A stretch of DNA of 64,000 nt, from contig DAOSNS010000011.1 in the NCBI GenBank assembly GCA_035373625.1, positions 1 to 64,000 on the forward strand, read 5' to 3'. A program made the translations under genes and the position numbers. Shown piece by piece: positions 8,073 to 19,130 of the stretch (positions within the stretch are counted from its first letter, which is position 1; every line of letters begins with the position of its first letter). This stretch comes from DSWT01 sp035373625 (GTDB lineage Bacteria > Chloroflexota > Anaerolineae > B4-G1 > SLSP01). The notes under the pieces were generated by a model. That model was not told where the DNA came from and made no database searches. It saw nothing but the letters and a program-made list of their open reading frames with translations.

Positions 8073-8422
8073 CACAACGGCAACCGGTGGGCCCATTGCC
8101 CGATCAACGGCAGGGCGGCATAGCGTCCTTGCAAAGCGCGCACGATGCCGAGAATCCAGGAGAAGATGCCGGCGACCCAGGCCGCTATCACCAGCGCAAA
8201 CGCCATAACGCCGATGAGGATGCCCGCGTAAGGAATCCACGCGAGTAGCCAGGTTATCCCATACCAGCCCCCCGCCACCAGCAGCAAGACCAGCAAAAGC
8301 CCCACCGACTGTTTGAGATGGAAACGCACCAAAGGCGCGTCTTTTTCGGTAAGAACGGCATACAGCCAGCCGAGGATGAAAATATACGTCGCCGCAGCCG
8401 TGAGACGCACTTTACGCGACAT
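8072..8422 (-). CDS. DUF4870-family small membrane protein
   Basis: A 116-residue integral membrane protein with three predicted helices (about 8-27, 40-65 and 68-95). FHLKQSVGL after the first helix is the hallmark FHxxQ-type motif of the DUF4870/Tic20-like family, whose function is unknown. The ATG at 8422 lies inside the last codons of the upstream ATPase gene (11-base overlap) and has a perfect AGGAGG, so it is the last gene of the peptide-transporter operon. A second, longer DUF4870 protein is at 26612. Confidence 0.78.
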   Translation of the reverse strand: MSRKVRLTAAATYIFILGWLYAVLTEKDAPLVRFHLKQSVGLLLVLLLVAGGWYGITWLLAWIPYAGILIGVMAFALVIAAWVAGIFSWILGIVRALQGRYAALPLIGQWAHRLPL

Positions 8423-9443
8423 TGTTCCCTCCTATGCCTCGTAGATGCAGTTCCGTGGCGAAGTGACATGATACAAAATGTTCTGGCTCGATTTCTACAA
8501 GCGTTGGTTCGAGAACGCGACAGCGTTCTTGAGCATAGCGGCAGCGTGGATGAAAAACACAGCCGGCAGGAGGATTGGCCGGACTGGGAACTTCGCCCTC
8601 AAGTCTGATGCGGCTGAAGTGAATATCCGGATCGGCCGGTGGAATCGCCGAGACCAACGCCTCGGTATACGGATGCCGGGGGTGATAGAGGACGGCTTCG
8701 GTGGTGGACAATTCCACGAGTTTGCCGACGTACATCACCGCAATGCGGTCGGAGATATGCTCGACGACCGAAAGGTCGTGCGCTATGAAGATCATGGTCA
8801 ACCCCAGGTCCATCTTCAAGCTCTGGAGCAGGTTCAACACCTGGGCCTGGATGGAAACGTCCAACGCCGAGACCGGTTCATCGGCAATGATCAGCCGTGG
8901 ACTCAGCGACAGAGTGCGGGCAATACCGATGCGTTGACGCTGTCCGCCGGAGAATTCGTGGGGATACCGCTCCATATAATTCGGATCCAGGCCGACGGCT
9001 TTCATCAGTTCCGCGACCCGTTCTTCCAGTTCGCGCCCCCGCGCGACGTTGTGAATAACCAACGGCTCACCGATGATCTCTTTGACGGTCCGGCGTGGGT
9101 TCAGCGAGCTAAAGGGATCCTGAAAAATCATGCGCATTTCGCGCCGCAGGGGCTTCATCTCCTTTTGGCTGATCGTGGCGATGTTGATCCGTTGGCCGTC
9201 CTGGCGCGTGTACCAGATTTCCCCGGCCGTGGGATCGTACAGCCGCAGGATGGTGCGGCCGGCGGTCGTTTTTCCACAGCCACTCTCGCCTACCAACCCC
9301 AGCACTTCCTCCTCACGTACAAAAAAGCTCAAGCCGTCTACGGCCTTGACATAACCTTTCTCGCGCCGGAAAGTCCCGCGACGGATGGGAAAGTATTGTT
9401 TGAGGTCCTTGACTTCAAGGAGTATCTTTTTTGGCTCGGTCAT
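8412..9443 (-). CDS. Oligopeptide/dipeptide ABC transporter ATP-binding protein (OppF/DppF type)
   Basis: A 343-residue cytoplasmic ATPase energising the two permeases encoded just upstream. It shows Walker A (GLVGESGCGKTT), a Q-loop (FQDPFSSLNPRR, typical of OppF), the ABC signature FSGGQRQRIGIARTL, Walker B (RLIIADEPVSALDVS) and the C-terminal oligopeptide-transporter extension with CVFHPRCRYAQERC. The start is ATG 9443; the much longer open frame upstream is only read-through across the permease gene in another frame. It is 20 bases after the permease stop. Confidence 0.92.
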   Translation of the reverse strand: MTEPKKILLEVKDLKQYFPIRRGTFRREKGYVKAVDGLSFFVREEEVLGLVGESGCGKTTAGRTILRLYDPTAGEIWYTRQDGQRINIATISQKEMKPLRREMRMIFQDPFSSLNPRRTVKEIIGEPLVIHNVARGRELEERVAELMKAVGLDPNYMERYPHEFSGGQRQRIGIARTLSLSPRLIIADEPVSALDVSIQAQVLNLLQSLKMDLGLTMIFIAHDLSVVEHISDRIAVMYVGKLVELSTTEAVLYHPRHPYTEALVSAIPPADPDIHFSRIRLEGEVPSPANPPAGCVFHPRCRYAQERCRVLEPTLVEIEPEHFVSCHFATELHLRGIGGNNVA

Positions 9444-9463
9444 AAGTCTACTCTCGCTTCGGC

Positions 9464-10600
9464 TTAAGTGATCGTATAGGGGTCGGCGGCATCGCGCAGG
9501 CCGTCGCCGAGGAAATTGAAGCCCAACACCGCCAGGAGAATGAACAACACCGGCGCGATAATCCATTGATTGAACCCCAGCGTCTGGATAGTCTGGGCTT
9601 CGCGCATCATCACCCCCCAACTGACCAGTGGTTCCTGAATACCGATGCCCAGGAAACTGAGGAAGCTCTCGGCCAGGATAATCGAAGGAATGGTCAACGT
9701 GAGGACGACAATGGTATGGCTGAGAGTATTCGGATAGAGATGGTAGAAGATGATGCGCATATCGCTGGCGCCCATCTCCCGCGCGGCCAATACGAAATCG
9801 GTTTCGCGCATGGCCATGACCTTGCCACGGATCTCGCGCGCCAGCAATGTCCAGCTCAGCAAGGCAAAAATGGTGGACATGGCGATGAAAACTGCCATCT
9901 GATCCCACGTCGAGGGGATGACGGCGGCCAGCGCCATCCACAAGGGCAGTTGCGGGAAGGACTGAACGAACTCGACAAAACGTTGCAGATAATTGTCAAA
10001 ACGGCCTCCGTAGTAACCGGAGACCACACCCAGCACGGACCCCACGGCGACGCTGATGAACGTGCCGAACAACGACATCGCCAGCGAAATCCGCCCCGCC
10101 AGGCACATCCGCCCGAAAATGTCGCGCCCGAATTTGTCTGTACCCAGGATGTAAATCGTCCCGGGTTCGGCGACCCCGTAGAGGTGCAACCGTGTGGGGA
10201 ACAGCCCCAGCCATTTGTACTCCCATCCCTGGACGAAGAAATTCACAAAATAAAGAGTGCCGGTATCCTCCACCCAATGCATATACATATTTTCGTCCAC
10301 GACCTGTTTCCATTGGTACACGAAGGGCCGTCCATAGAACGTGCCGTTGACGTCCGTAAAGTGAATGCGGCTGGGGGGGGTATAACCACTGCGCATATTG
10401 AGCTTGACCGGATCGTAGGGCGAAAAAAAGCTGGAAAAGATGGCCAGGACGGCCAGCGCCAGCACAATCAGCCCTCCGGCAATGGCAACCCGGCTCTTGC
10501 GGAACTTGCGCCACACCAGATTGAAATAGCTCTCGTGTTCTTCGAGTTGAATCTGCCGTTGCTCTCTCAGTGATGTCTGTTCTGTCATAAGACGCCTCAT
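9464..10600 (-). CDS. Peptide ABC transporter permease (DppC type)
   Basis: A 378-residue inner-membrane permease. It has an N-terminal helix (about 42-63) and a long extracytoplasmic insertion (about 66-165), longer than in typical DppC, followed by five helices. The cytoplasmic coupling loop is visible as EMGASDMRIIFYHLYPN (EAA motif) and GTDKFGRDIFGR precedes the core domain. ATG 10600 overlaps the preceding permease stop (ATGA), implying translational coupling; ATG 10588 is an alternative start. Confidence 0.9.
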   Translation of the reverse strand: MRRLMTEQTSLREQRQIQLEEHESYFNLVWRKFRKSRVAIAGGLIVLALAVLAIFSSFFSPYDPVKLNMRSGYTPPSRIHFTDVNGTFYGRPFVYQWKQVVDENMYMHWVEDTGTLYFVNFFVQGWEYKWLGLFPTRLHLYGVAEPGTIYILGTDKFGRDIFGRMCLAGRISLAMSLFGTFISVAVGSVLGVVSGYYGGRFDNYLQRFVEFVQSFPQLPLWMALAAVIPSTWDQMAVFIAMSTIFALLSWTLLAREIRGKVMAMRETDFVLAAREMGASDMRIIFYHLYPNTLSHTIVVLTLTIPSIILAESFLSFLGIGIQEPLVSWGVMMREAQTIQTLGFNQWIIAPVLFILLAVLGFNFLGDGLRDAADPYTIT

Positions 10601-11598
10601 TGTCCAAGCCGAATTCGTGGATCGAGCACCGACAACATAATGTCGGCAATCAAGTTGCCGACGACCAACAGTACACTGTAGATAAACAGGAAGCCCCCGG
10701 AAACATAAATGTCCTGATTGACCAAAGAACTATAAAACATCGGAGCCAACGAGGGCATGTTCAACACAATGGCTGCTTCCAGCTCACCCTGAAGCATATA
10801 CGGCAGGACCGTTCCCTGATACATAATGATAGGATGCAGGGCATTCGGGACGGCGTGTTTGTAGATGACGAGGGATTCCCGCACCCCCTTGGACCGCGCC
10901 GTGGTCACATACTGTGAGTTCAAAACATCCAACAGATTGGCGCGCATCACGCGCATATTGCGCGCTACGCCCCCGAAGCCGGCAATGGCGATCACCGGCC
11001 AGGAGTATTTGAGGATGTCCAGGAATTTCTCCCAGCTCATCGGCGCGAAAGCGTATTGTGGAGAAACAAAACGGTTCACATACGGATACTTCACCTGGAT
11101 CACCAGATAATAAACGATCACAATGGCCAAGAAGAAACGCGGTGCCGCTGTGCCGATAAAGGCGAATACGGTGGCAAACGTGTCGCCCAGACTGTACTTG
11201 TGCGTGGCCGAATAAATGCCGATGACGATACCCACCAGCGTTGAGATCGAGTGCGCCGCCAAAGCCAGAAATAAAGTGCGCGGCAGCCGTTCCGCGATGA
11301 GCTGCGCCACGTCCTGTTTATAGGCAAAAGAATAGCCAAACTTGCCTTCGGTGACAATGCCTTTGATCCACCGGAGATACTGGATCGGAACCGGTTGATC
11401 CAGCCCGTAAATCTTACGATACTCGTTCGCGGCTTTTTCGGCTTCCTGAGGGGACATATTCGCCTGGTTAATCAGGTACTGCTGGTAAGCCGTAGCGAAG
11501 TCCCCCGGCGGCAACTGGATGATGGCAAACGCCACCATGCTGATTCCCAACAGCAAGGGAATCGAGATCAGAAAACGTCGCAAGATATACTCTAACAT
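10597..11598 (-). CDS. Peptide ABC transporter permease (DppB type)
   Basis: A 333-residue inner-membrane permease with an N-terminal helix (about 9-28), the periplasmic segment containing YGLDQPVPIQYLRW, and a C-terminal transport domain with the EAA-type loop YVTTARSKGVRESLVIYKHAVPNA. It pairs with the DppC-type permease to form the channel. It follows the binding-protein gene after a 66-base spacer holding a strong hairpin, and overlaps the next permease by four bases. Confidence 0.92.
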   Translation of the reverse strand: MLEYILRRFLISIPLLLGISMVAFAIIQLPPGDFATAYQQYLINQANMSPQEAEKAANEYRKIYGLDQPVPIQYLRWIKGIVTEGKFGYSFAYKQDVAQLIAERLPRTLFLALAAHSISTLVGIVIGIYSATHKYSLGDTFATVFAFIGTAAPRFFLAIVIVYYLVIQVKYPYVNRFVSPQYAFAPMSWEKFLDILKYSWPVIAIAGFGGVARNMRVMRANLLDVLNSQYVTTARSKGVRESLVIYKHAVPNALHPIIMYQGTVLPYMLQGELEAAIVLNMPSLAPMFYSSLVNQDIYVSGGFLFIYSVLLVVGNLIADIMLSVLDPRIRLGQ

Positions 11599-11627
11599 AG
11601 CGGCTCCATCCTCAGATGAACGCAGAA

Positions 11628-11656
11628 CGGGGAGGGAGAGGTTCTCTCCCTCCCCG
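11628..11656 (-). other. Intercistronic hairpin between binding-protein and permease genes
   Basis: CGGGGAGGGAGAG and CTCTCCCTCCCCG form a perfect 13-bp stem around three bases. Hairpins at this place in other importer operons raise the amount of binding protein over permease by protecting the upstream mRNA or ending part of transcription. That role is inferred here. Confidence 0.6.
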
Positions 11657-11664
11657 CCGAACGG

Positions 11665-13878
<2,214 letters not shown>

Positions 13879-13990
13879 AGATTGACTCCTCTCGAAAGCT
13901 AATGTGAATATATTGTTTGTCTTACAAAGCAATTGTTGAAATCTATATATGTTTGAAAATCCGGTTCACCTCCTTAAAATAGTGATTGGT

Positions 13991-14023
13991 GATTAGGGAT
14001 TGAATACTGTCCAATTCCTAATC
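13991..14023 (-). other. Hairpin between ATPase and binding-protein genes
   Basis: GATTAGGGATTG (13991-14002) and CAATTCCTAATC (14012-14023) pair with one mismatch. It belongs to the same recurrent GGGATTAG palindrome type as 8039-8072. The rest of the 188-base gap holds only AT-rich sequence and the binding-protein ribosome site. Confidence 0.4.
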
Positions 14024-14066
14024 CCAGGTTCCTGGTTCCTGGCCTTTAGTCCACAAACGGATAATC

Positions 14067-15095
14067 TCATGCTGCGGTAACGGGTTCATCAAAGAGCCAA
14101 CAGGCAACAAAGTGCTGTGGGGCAACCTCGCGCCACAACGGCAATTGCTGGGTACACACCGGCAACACGCGCGGACACCGGGGCGCAAAGGGACAGCCCG
14201 GAATCTCCTCGATCGGTGAAGGCACCATCCCTTCGATGGGCACGAGCACCTTCTTACCTTTGCGACCCAACACCGGCACCGAGTTCAGCAAACCAACCGT
14301 ATACGGGTGCAGCGGATCGTGAAACAGTTCCCGCACCGGCGCATGCTCCACCAACCGCCCCAGATACATCACGCCCACCTCATCGGCCATCTGAGAGACA
14401 ACGCCCAGGTTGTGGGTAATCATCAGGATGGAGGAATCAAAATCGCGCTGAAGCTCCCGCATCAGGTCCAGGATTTGTGCTTGCACGGTCACATCCAGCG
14501 CCGTGGTGGGTTCATCGGCAATTAGAATGGAAGGGTTGCACGATAACGCCAGGGCAATCATGGCCCGTTGCCGCATCCCACCGCTCAGTTGGTGGGGATA
14601 CTCGCGCAGACGCTGCTTGGGATCGGCGATCTGCACTTTCACCAACATCTCCAGCGCGCGCTCCAGCGCCTCTTTGTGATTGACATGCTGGTGCAGGCGC
14701 ACCGATTCGGCGATCTGCTCGCCGATCGTGTAAAGAGGATTCAGCGAGGTCATCGGCTCCTGAAAAACCATGGCGATCTCCGCGCCACGGATACTGCGCA
14801 TCTCCGCACCGCGCGGATTGAGGCGAGTGAGATCAATGTAATCCTCCCGACCTTTTTTGCGCAAATAGATGTGACCTGCGACAATCTTCCCTGGCGGACT
14901 CTGAATCAGGCGCATCACCGACATGGCGGTAATGCTTTTTCCGCAGCCACTCTCACCCACCAGACCGAGAGTCCGCTTACGGCGCAATTGCAGATTCACG
15001 CCATCAACGGCCCGGACCGTGCCCTTTTCCAGGAAGAAATAGGTCTTGAGGTCCTCGATTTTAAGAATTATCGGAGAATCTTGAATGTCGGTCAT
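14067..15095 (-). CDS. Oligopeptide/dipeptide ABC transporter ATP-binding protein (OppD/DppD type)
   Basis: A 342-residue ATPase, partner of the OppF-type subunit at 8412. Walker A (GLVGESGCGKSI), Q-loop (FQEPMTSLNPLY), signature LSGGMRQRAMIALAL, Walker B (SILIADEPTTALDVT) and the C-terminal Cys-rich extension CPFAPRCPRVLPVC are present. The two ATPase genes lie at opposite ends of the transporter operon instead of next to each other. No clear Shine-Dalgarno precedes ATG 15095. It follows the receiver gene by 30 bases on the same strand. Confidence 0.92.
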   Translation of the reverse strand: MTDIQDSPIILKIEDLKTYFFLEKGTVRAVDGVNLQLRRKRTLGLVGESGCGKSITAMSVMRLIQSPPGKIVAGHIYLRKKGREDYIDLTRLNPRGAEMRSIRGAEIAMVFQEPMTSLNPLYTIGEQIAESVRLHQHVNHKEALERALEMLVKVQIADPKQRLREYPHQLSGGMRQRAMIALALSCNPSILIADEPTTALDVTVQAQILDLMRELQRDFDSSILMITHNLGVVSQMADEVGVMYLGRLVEHAPVRELFHDPLHPYTVGLLNSVPVLGRKGKKVLVPIEGMVPSPIEEIPGCPFAPRCPRVLPVCTQQLPLWREVAPQHFVACWLFDEPVTAA

Positions 15096-15125
15096 GTTCG
15101 GTTTCTTATGGTCATTAAGTCAGGT

Positions 15126-15548
15126 TCATGAAAGGTCTGTACCGGCAGCAAGCTCCCGGCTACCGGTCACTGCTGCCGGACGTTTACCGATAATTCGTCG
15201 TAACACCTGATGCAATGCTGTGGGCAAGACGGGCTTAACCAGAAATGCCGCTACGCCCAGTGCCATGCCCTTGCGGCGTTCGTCGGAGGTGCTGCATAAA
15301 ATCACGGGGGGGCTTTCGGCTACGGCGGTCTGGCTAAGCGTTGCCAACAGTTCCCATCCTTTTCCGCCACCCAGGGCCGGCTCCAACACCACAGCGCGTA
15401 CTCCTGCCATCTGCGCCATCGCTAACGCTTCGGTGACATCGAGGGTCGCCAGTACCTCATATTCGCTGCTCAACTCTCGTCGGTAGAGTTCCAGTGTTGG
15501 GAGGTCGTTTTCGATGATGACAATCCGTGGCTTAGCCTCTACGCTCAT
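15126..15548 (-). CDS. Stand-alone receiver domain lacking the phospho-acceptor Asp
   Basis: A 140-residue CheY-like domain with no output domain. The acidic pocket (IIENDLP, 11-17), the Ser/Thr position (ILCSTSDE) and the invariant Lys (FLVKP, Lys105) are present. At the end of strand beta-3, where Asp receives phosphate, the sequence is VVLEP with Glu56. A Glu there can mimic the phosphorylated state, so this may be a constitutively active or purely binding receiver. ATG 15548 is preferred over TTG 15557. It lies 117 bases after the large hybrid regulator and just before the transporter genes, suggesting a shared transcript and a role in their control. Confidence 0.8.
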   Translation of the reverse strand: MSVEAKPRIVIIENDLPTLELYRRELSSEYEVLATLDVTEALAMAQMAGVRAVVLEPALGGGKGWELLATLSQTAVAESPPVILCSTSDERRKGMALGVAAFLVKPVLPTALHQVLRRIIGKRPAAVTGSRELAAGTDLS

Positions 15549-15664
15549 TCCGTCCAACCTGTTGGCTATGCTTTGCTCCCCATATCCTACAGTTTATCCA
15601 AAAATAAGCTGCCTGTCTTTAACAAAAGCATCGGCAGGTTGGACAAAACTATCAAAATCTACTT

Positions 15665-18600
15665 TTAACGGGATAAAGTGGACGAGGTGAGGTCGCCGGT
15701 TTTGCCGGCACGATACTCAGCAGGGGAGACGCCAAGCTGTTTGCGAAAAACGCGACTGAAATAAGCCGAATCTTCAAAGCCGACCTGGGCCGCAATGGCT
15801 GTGATAGATTCTGTCGTTGTGCGCAAACGTATCCCGGCCTGATAGACCCGTACCCGATTGAGAAATTGCCAGGGCGACAGGCCGACTTCATGTTTGAAGA
15901 TGCGGCTCAGATAATTCTCACTGACCCCGACCGCGCGGCAGATATCGGCGCGCGTGAGGCGCTCGGTGTAATTCTGAAGCAAATAGGCCAGGGCGTGTTT
16001 CACCACCGCACTGGTCGGTTGTGGCAATGCCGGCGTCCCTGCACAGGTCGCTTGCAGCACCGCCTTGATCTCGGTGTCATCGAGGATATGTTTGGCCTGA
16101 AAAGTCACGCTTGCGTAATCCAGCCGTTGCACATCCTCGAACGTGAGCATCTTACCGCTGATGACGATCACCGGTGTATGGCGGGTCAGGGCGCAGGTGC
16201 GAAGTCGCTTCAACACCTCAAAGCCATCTACTTCGGGCATGAGCAAATCCAGCAACACCAGACGCGGCGCCTGATCCGCAGTTTTGACTTGCTCCAGGCG
16301 CTCCAGCGCCTGGGAACCGTTCTCAACAGGCACGATTTCCAGACCCGGCAATGCCGCAGCCACCAAATGGTGATACAACTTGCGTGCTTCTGGATCATCA
16401 TCAATCACCCACACACTTCCATCCATGCCGGGCATGCGCATCGCATCGAGCATCTCACCAAGCGTGCGCGCGCATAACGGTTTAAGCAAGATATTCGTCA
16501 CACTTCTATTGGCCGGATCGGCGGGCATCACCGAGGATGGAGCCGCGACGGCGTCCGCATCAGGGGGGACTGTCGGGTAGAACAGGATGAAAGGAAGACG
16601 GGAGAGCACGGCATGGCGGCGTAAACGCTGGATCAAGCCCCACTCTTGCGGCACACTTCGACCGGTCAGGCTGTCGGCGACATCCCATGCCAGCGCAATC
16701 GGGCGGGCCGCCGATGGAAGAGATGGGGATTCATCGTCAGGAGTGAGGCGATAGAGCGTCGCCCCCTGACGCTGCGCCAGCTCACGCAGAGTCGGCGGGA
16801 GGACATCGCTGCCGGCGATGTATAACAACAGCCGCAGCGTGTCTTCCGTGGGGGCATCCGTAGCGTGGAAATCCGCGCAAGCCGGTCGCCCGCTGAGGTC
16901 GGGCAAAGGCAGGTAAACGTGGAAGACACTTCCTTGCCCGGGTTTGCTTTCCAAAGACATCAAGCCGCCGTGGAGCGCCACCAGGCGGCGCGTGATGGTG
17001 AGTCCCAGACCGATGCCCTCACTACGGCGAGACACGGGATCGGCCGTCACAAATGGCTCGAAGATGCGTTCCTGTTGCTCGATGGGGATACCACAACCCG
17101 TGTCTTCAACCCAAAGATGCAGATGGGGCGGCTCGACGGTGGCATGCAGCGCCACGTATCCCTGCGTAGTGAACTTACTGGCATTGCTGAGCAGATTAAG
17201 GACAATCTGGCGCAGGCGCACCGGATCGGCTTGAATCAACGGTAGGGACATGGGAAGGTCAAGGCGCCAATGCACTTCAGGCTGGGGGGGCAGGCTGTGG
17301 ACGAAACTCTCAAAGGCTTCGCGGATCAAGTCGGCCGGCGCGAGCATCTCCGGCACAAGCTCCAGAGCGCCGATCTCGACGCGCGAAAGATCGAGTAAAT
17401 CATTGATCATCCGCTGCAAGTGAATGCCGCTCTGGGCGATATATTCCAGGTCACGGCGCAACGTGGGGGGCAGCTCTATGTCATAAAGATTGGGAATGCG
17501 CAGCGCGCTTTCACAATAGCCCAGGATGATGTTCAACGGAGCGCGCAGCTCGTGGCTTACATTAGCCAGCAAGCGCGTTTTTAACTGATCGGCAGCTTCG
17601 GCATGGGCGCGCTGCTGTATGGCTTCTTCGTAAAGTTCGGCGTTGCGCAGGGCCACCCCCAACTGGTCGGCCAGGGCTTGTAACCCGATCAAATCCTGGC
17701 GTAAATGGCCCATAGGGTGGCGGCTGTGTAGATCAAGCACCCCTAAAATATCCTTGCCGAAACGCACCGGCAAGACAACCCTGGAGCGCGTTTCAGGCCA
17801 CTCCGGGTCTGGGGCAAAGCGGCGCGTGAAGCGCGTATCGGGGATGAAAACAGGCTCTCGACGTTGCAATACCTCGTGGAGCAACCCTTGCGGTGCGATG
17901 ACCGTCTCTCTGAAATCAGCCTTGTCCTCTCCGGACAAGGCCACAAGCACCTGTTCTGCTTCTGACCACAGCAACAACCGCACAAAATCGTAGCCATAGT
18001 TGGCGCGGAGCAGTTCAGCAGTCTCCTGCGCGATCTTAGAACGCTTCAGCGTCGAACCGACCCGTTGGCTGAGCGCCAGGCTGGTTTCGAGCTGCGTGAG
18101 CCGGTTTTGCTCCATACGTCGGTTGACGCCCACCAATCGGGTGGGGATGTCGGCGATTGCAATCAACTTCTCGATGGCGACCTGCGAGACATTTTCTGCC
18201 GTGACCAGACGTGGACGATAGCTGAAATGGGAGGGTACAGGTTGACGCAGGGCTGCTTGTAAGGCCAGATGCGCAGCCTGATCGGCGATTTCATGGGGAG
18301 GGGTCTCGATGGTAGCGGCCATGCTTCCGTCGAAAATCGCCGCCAGGGCGAGTGGGTCGCCGTTGACGCCGACAATGACGGGCCAGGTCTTGAACAGGCC
18401 GAGAGCTTGACCCGCATCGCGGGCCGCCAGAGCGAGCGAATCTGAAAGGCCAAAGATGGCATCCGGAGGCCGCTCAAGGTTACGGAGGGCAGCCTCAACT
18501 ACCGGATAAACTCGTTCGTAGGTCCAATAGGCGGGACAGTGCAAGGTTGAAAGTCCAGGGTACTGCTGGAGAGCGGCGTAATAGCCGTTCAGACGACTAT

Positions 18601-19063
18601 GACCATTGTCAAGGCCGGCATCACCGGCATCAAGGAATGCGCTGACGCATAATGTAACTCCCTGTCCGCCCAATGCTTTAGCGATGAAATTGCCGGCCAT
18701 CCACCCACACTCATACAGGCCATGGAGAGAAGTCAGCAGGGGATGTTGGATAGAGGTCTCGGACAACAGAACAATCGGCAGTCCACTACCGAGAAGCTGA
18801 CCGATGATGATTTGGGTCAGACCGTTGCTGATCAAAGCATCGAGATCTTGGGCCAGGATCTCTTCTGTGATGCTGGTTTGGTCCATCTTAAGGATGTCTT
18901 GGAAGGAAGTGCCAAACTCGATGGGTACCCACTGGGTGCCCAACCGCTGCATTTGTTGGAAGAGGGACTCATGAACCTGGACCCAAAACGGATCCCCCGG
19001 CGAGACTTGAATCCCGATCCGTAGATGCGAAAGCTGGGATGTACAGCCATTGGTCCTGTTCAT
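15665..19063 (-). CDS. Giant cytoplasmic hybrid sensor kinase / AraC-type regulator
   Basis: A 1132-residue one-protein signalling chain without any membrane helix. In order: a LacI/sugar-binding-like domain (about 12-310), GAF domain (about 335-475), HisKA with phospho-acceptor His504 in NVSHELRAP, HATPase with Asn627, DTGCGIP (654) and GIGLGL (683), a degenerate receiver-like section (about 740-870), a true receiver (about 882-1000; VIDDD, phospho-acceptor Asp939 in LVLLDLLMPEVDG) and two AraC/XylS helix-turn-helix units (about 1020-1118, ending FRKQLGVSPAEYR). A ligand bound inside the cell could thus alter phosphorylation and DNA binding in one polypeptide. The receiver Lys position reads FQAKHI rather than the usual K-P. 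ATG 19063 is chosen; the open extension upstream comes from the palindrome array. It most likely controls the transporter operon that follows. Confidence 0.88.
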   Translation of the reverse strand: MNRTNGCTSQLSHLRIGIQVSPGDPFWVQVHESLFQQMQRLGTQWVPIEFGTSFQDILKMDQTSITEEILAQDLDALISNGLTQIIIGQLLGSGLPIVLLSETSIQHPLLTSLHGLYECGWMAGNFIAKALGGQGVTLCVSAFLDAGDAGLDNGHSRLNGYYAALQQYPGLSTLHCPAYWTYERVYPVVEAALRNLERPPDAIFGLSDSLALAARDAGQALGLFKTWPVIVGVNGDPLALAAIFDGSMAATIETPPHEIADQAAHLALQAALRQPVPSHFSYRPRLVTAENVSQVAIEKLIAIADIPTRLVGVNRRMEQNRLTQLETSLALSQRVGSTLKRSKIAQETAELLRANYGYDFVRLLLWSEAEQVLVALSGEDKADFRETVIAPQGLLHEVLQRREPVFIPDTRFTRRFAPDPEWPETRSRVVLPVRFGKDILGVLDLHSRHPMGHLRQDLIGLQALADQLGVALRNAELYEEAIQQRAHAEAADQLKTRLLANVSHELRAPLNIILGYCESALRIPNLYDIELPPTLRRDLEYIAQSGIHLQRMINDLLDLSRVEIGALELVPEMLAPADLIREAFESFVHSLPPQPEVHWRLDLPMSLPLIQADPVRLRQIVLNLLSNASKFTTQGYVALHATVEPPHLHLWVEDTGCGIPIEQQERIFEPFVTADPVSRRSEGIGLGLTITRRLVALHGGLMSLESKPGQGSVFHVYLPLPDLSGRPACADFHATDAPTEDTLRLLLYIAGSDVLPPTLRELAQRQGATLYRLTPDDESPSLPSAARPIALAWDVADSLTGRSVPQEWGLIQRLRRHAVLSRLPFILFYPTVPPDADAVAAPSSVMPADPANRSVTNILLKPLCARTLGEMLDAMRMPGMDGSVWVIDDDPEARKLYHHLVAAALPGLEIVPVENGSQALERLEQVKTADQAPRLVLLDLLMPEVDGFEVLKRLRTCALTRHTPVIVISGKMLTFEDVQRLDYASVTFQAKHILDDTEIKAVLQATCAGTPALPQPTSAVVKHALAYLLQNYTERLTRADICRAVGVSENYLSRIFKHEVGLSPWQFLNRVRVYQAGIRLRTTTESITAIAAQVGFEDSAYFSRVFRKQLGVSPAEYRAGKTGDLTSSTLSR

Positions 19064-19130
19064 GATTTTCCCCGGCGTTTTCTGTCTGGCAACTGTACTA
19101 ACCGCACGCGATAAAAGTCGTCGCTTCGAT

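Noticed and set aside
13965..13973. Perfect AAGGAGGTG ribosome site on the minus strand far upstream of the binding-protein gene
   Set aside because: No start codon lies within 5-13 bases, and the next in-frame start is over 30 bases away; the true site is GAGGAG next to ATG 13878. No small gene could be supported.
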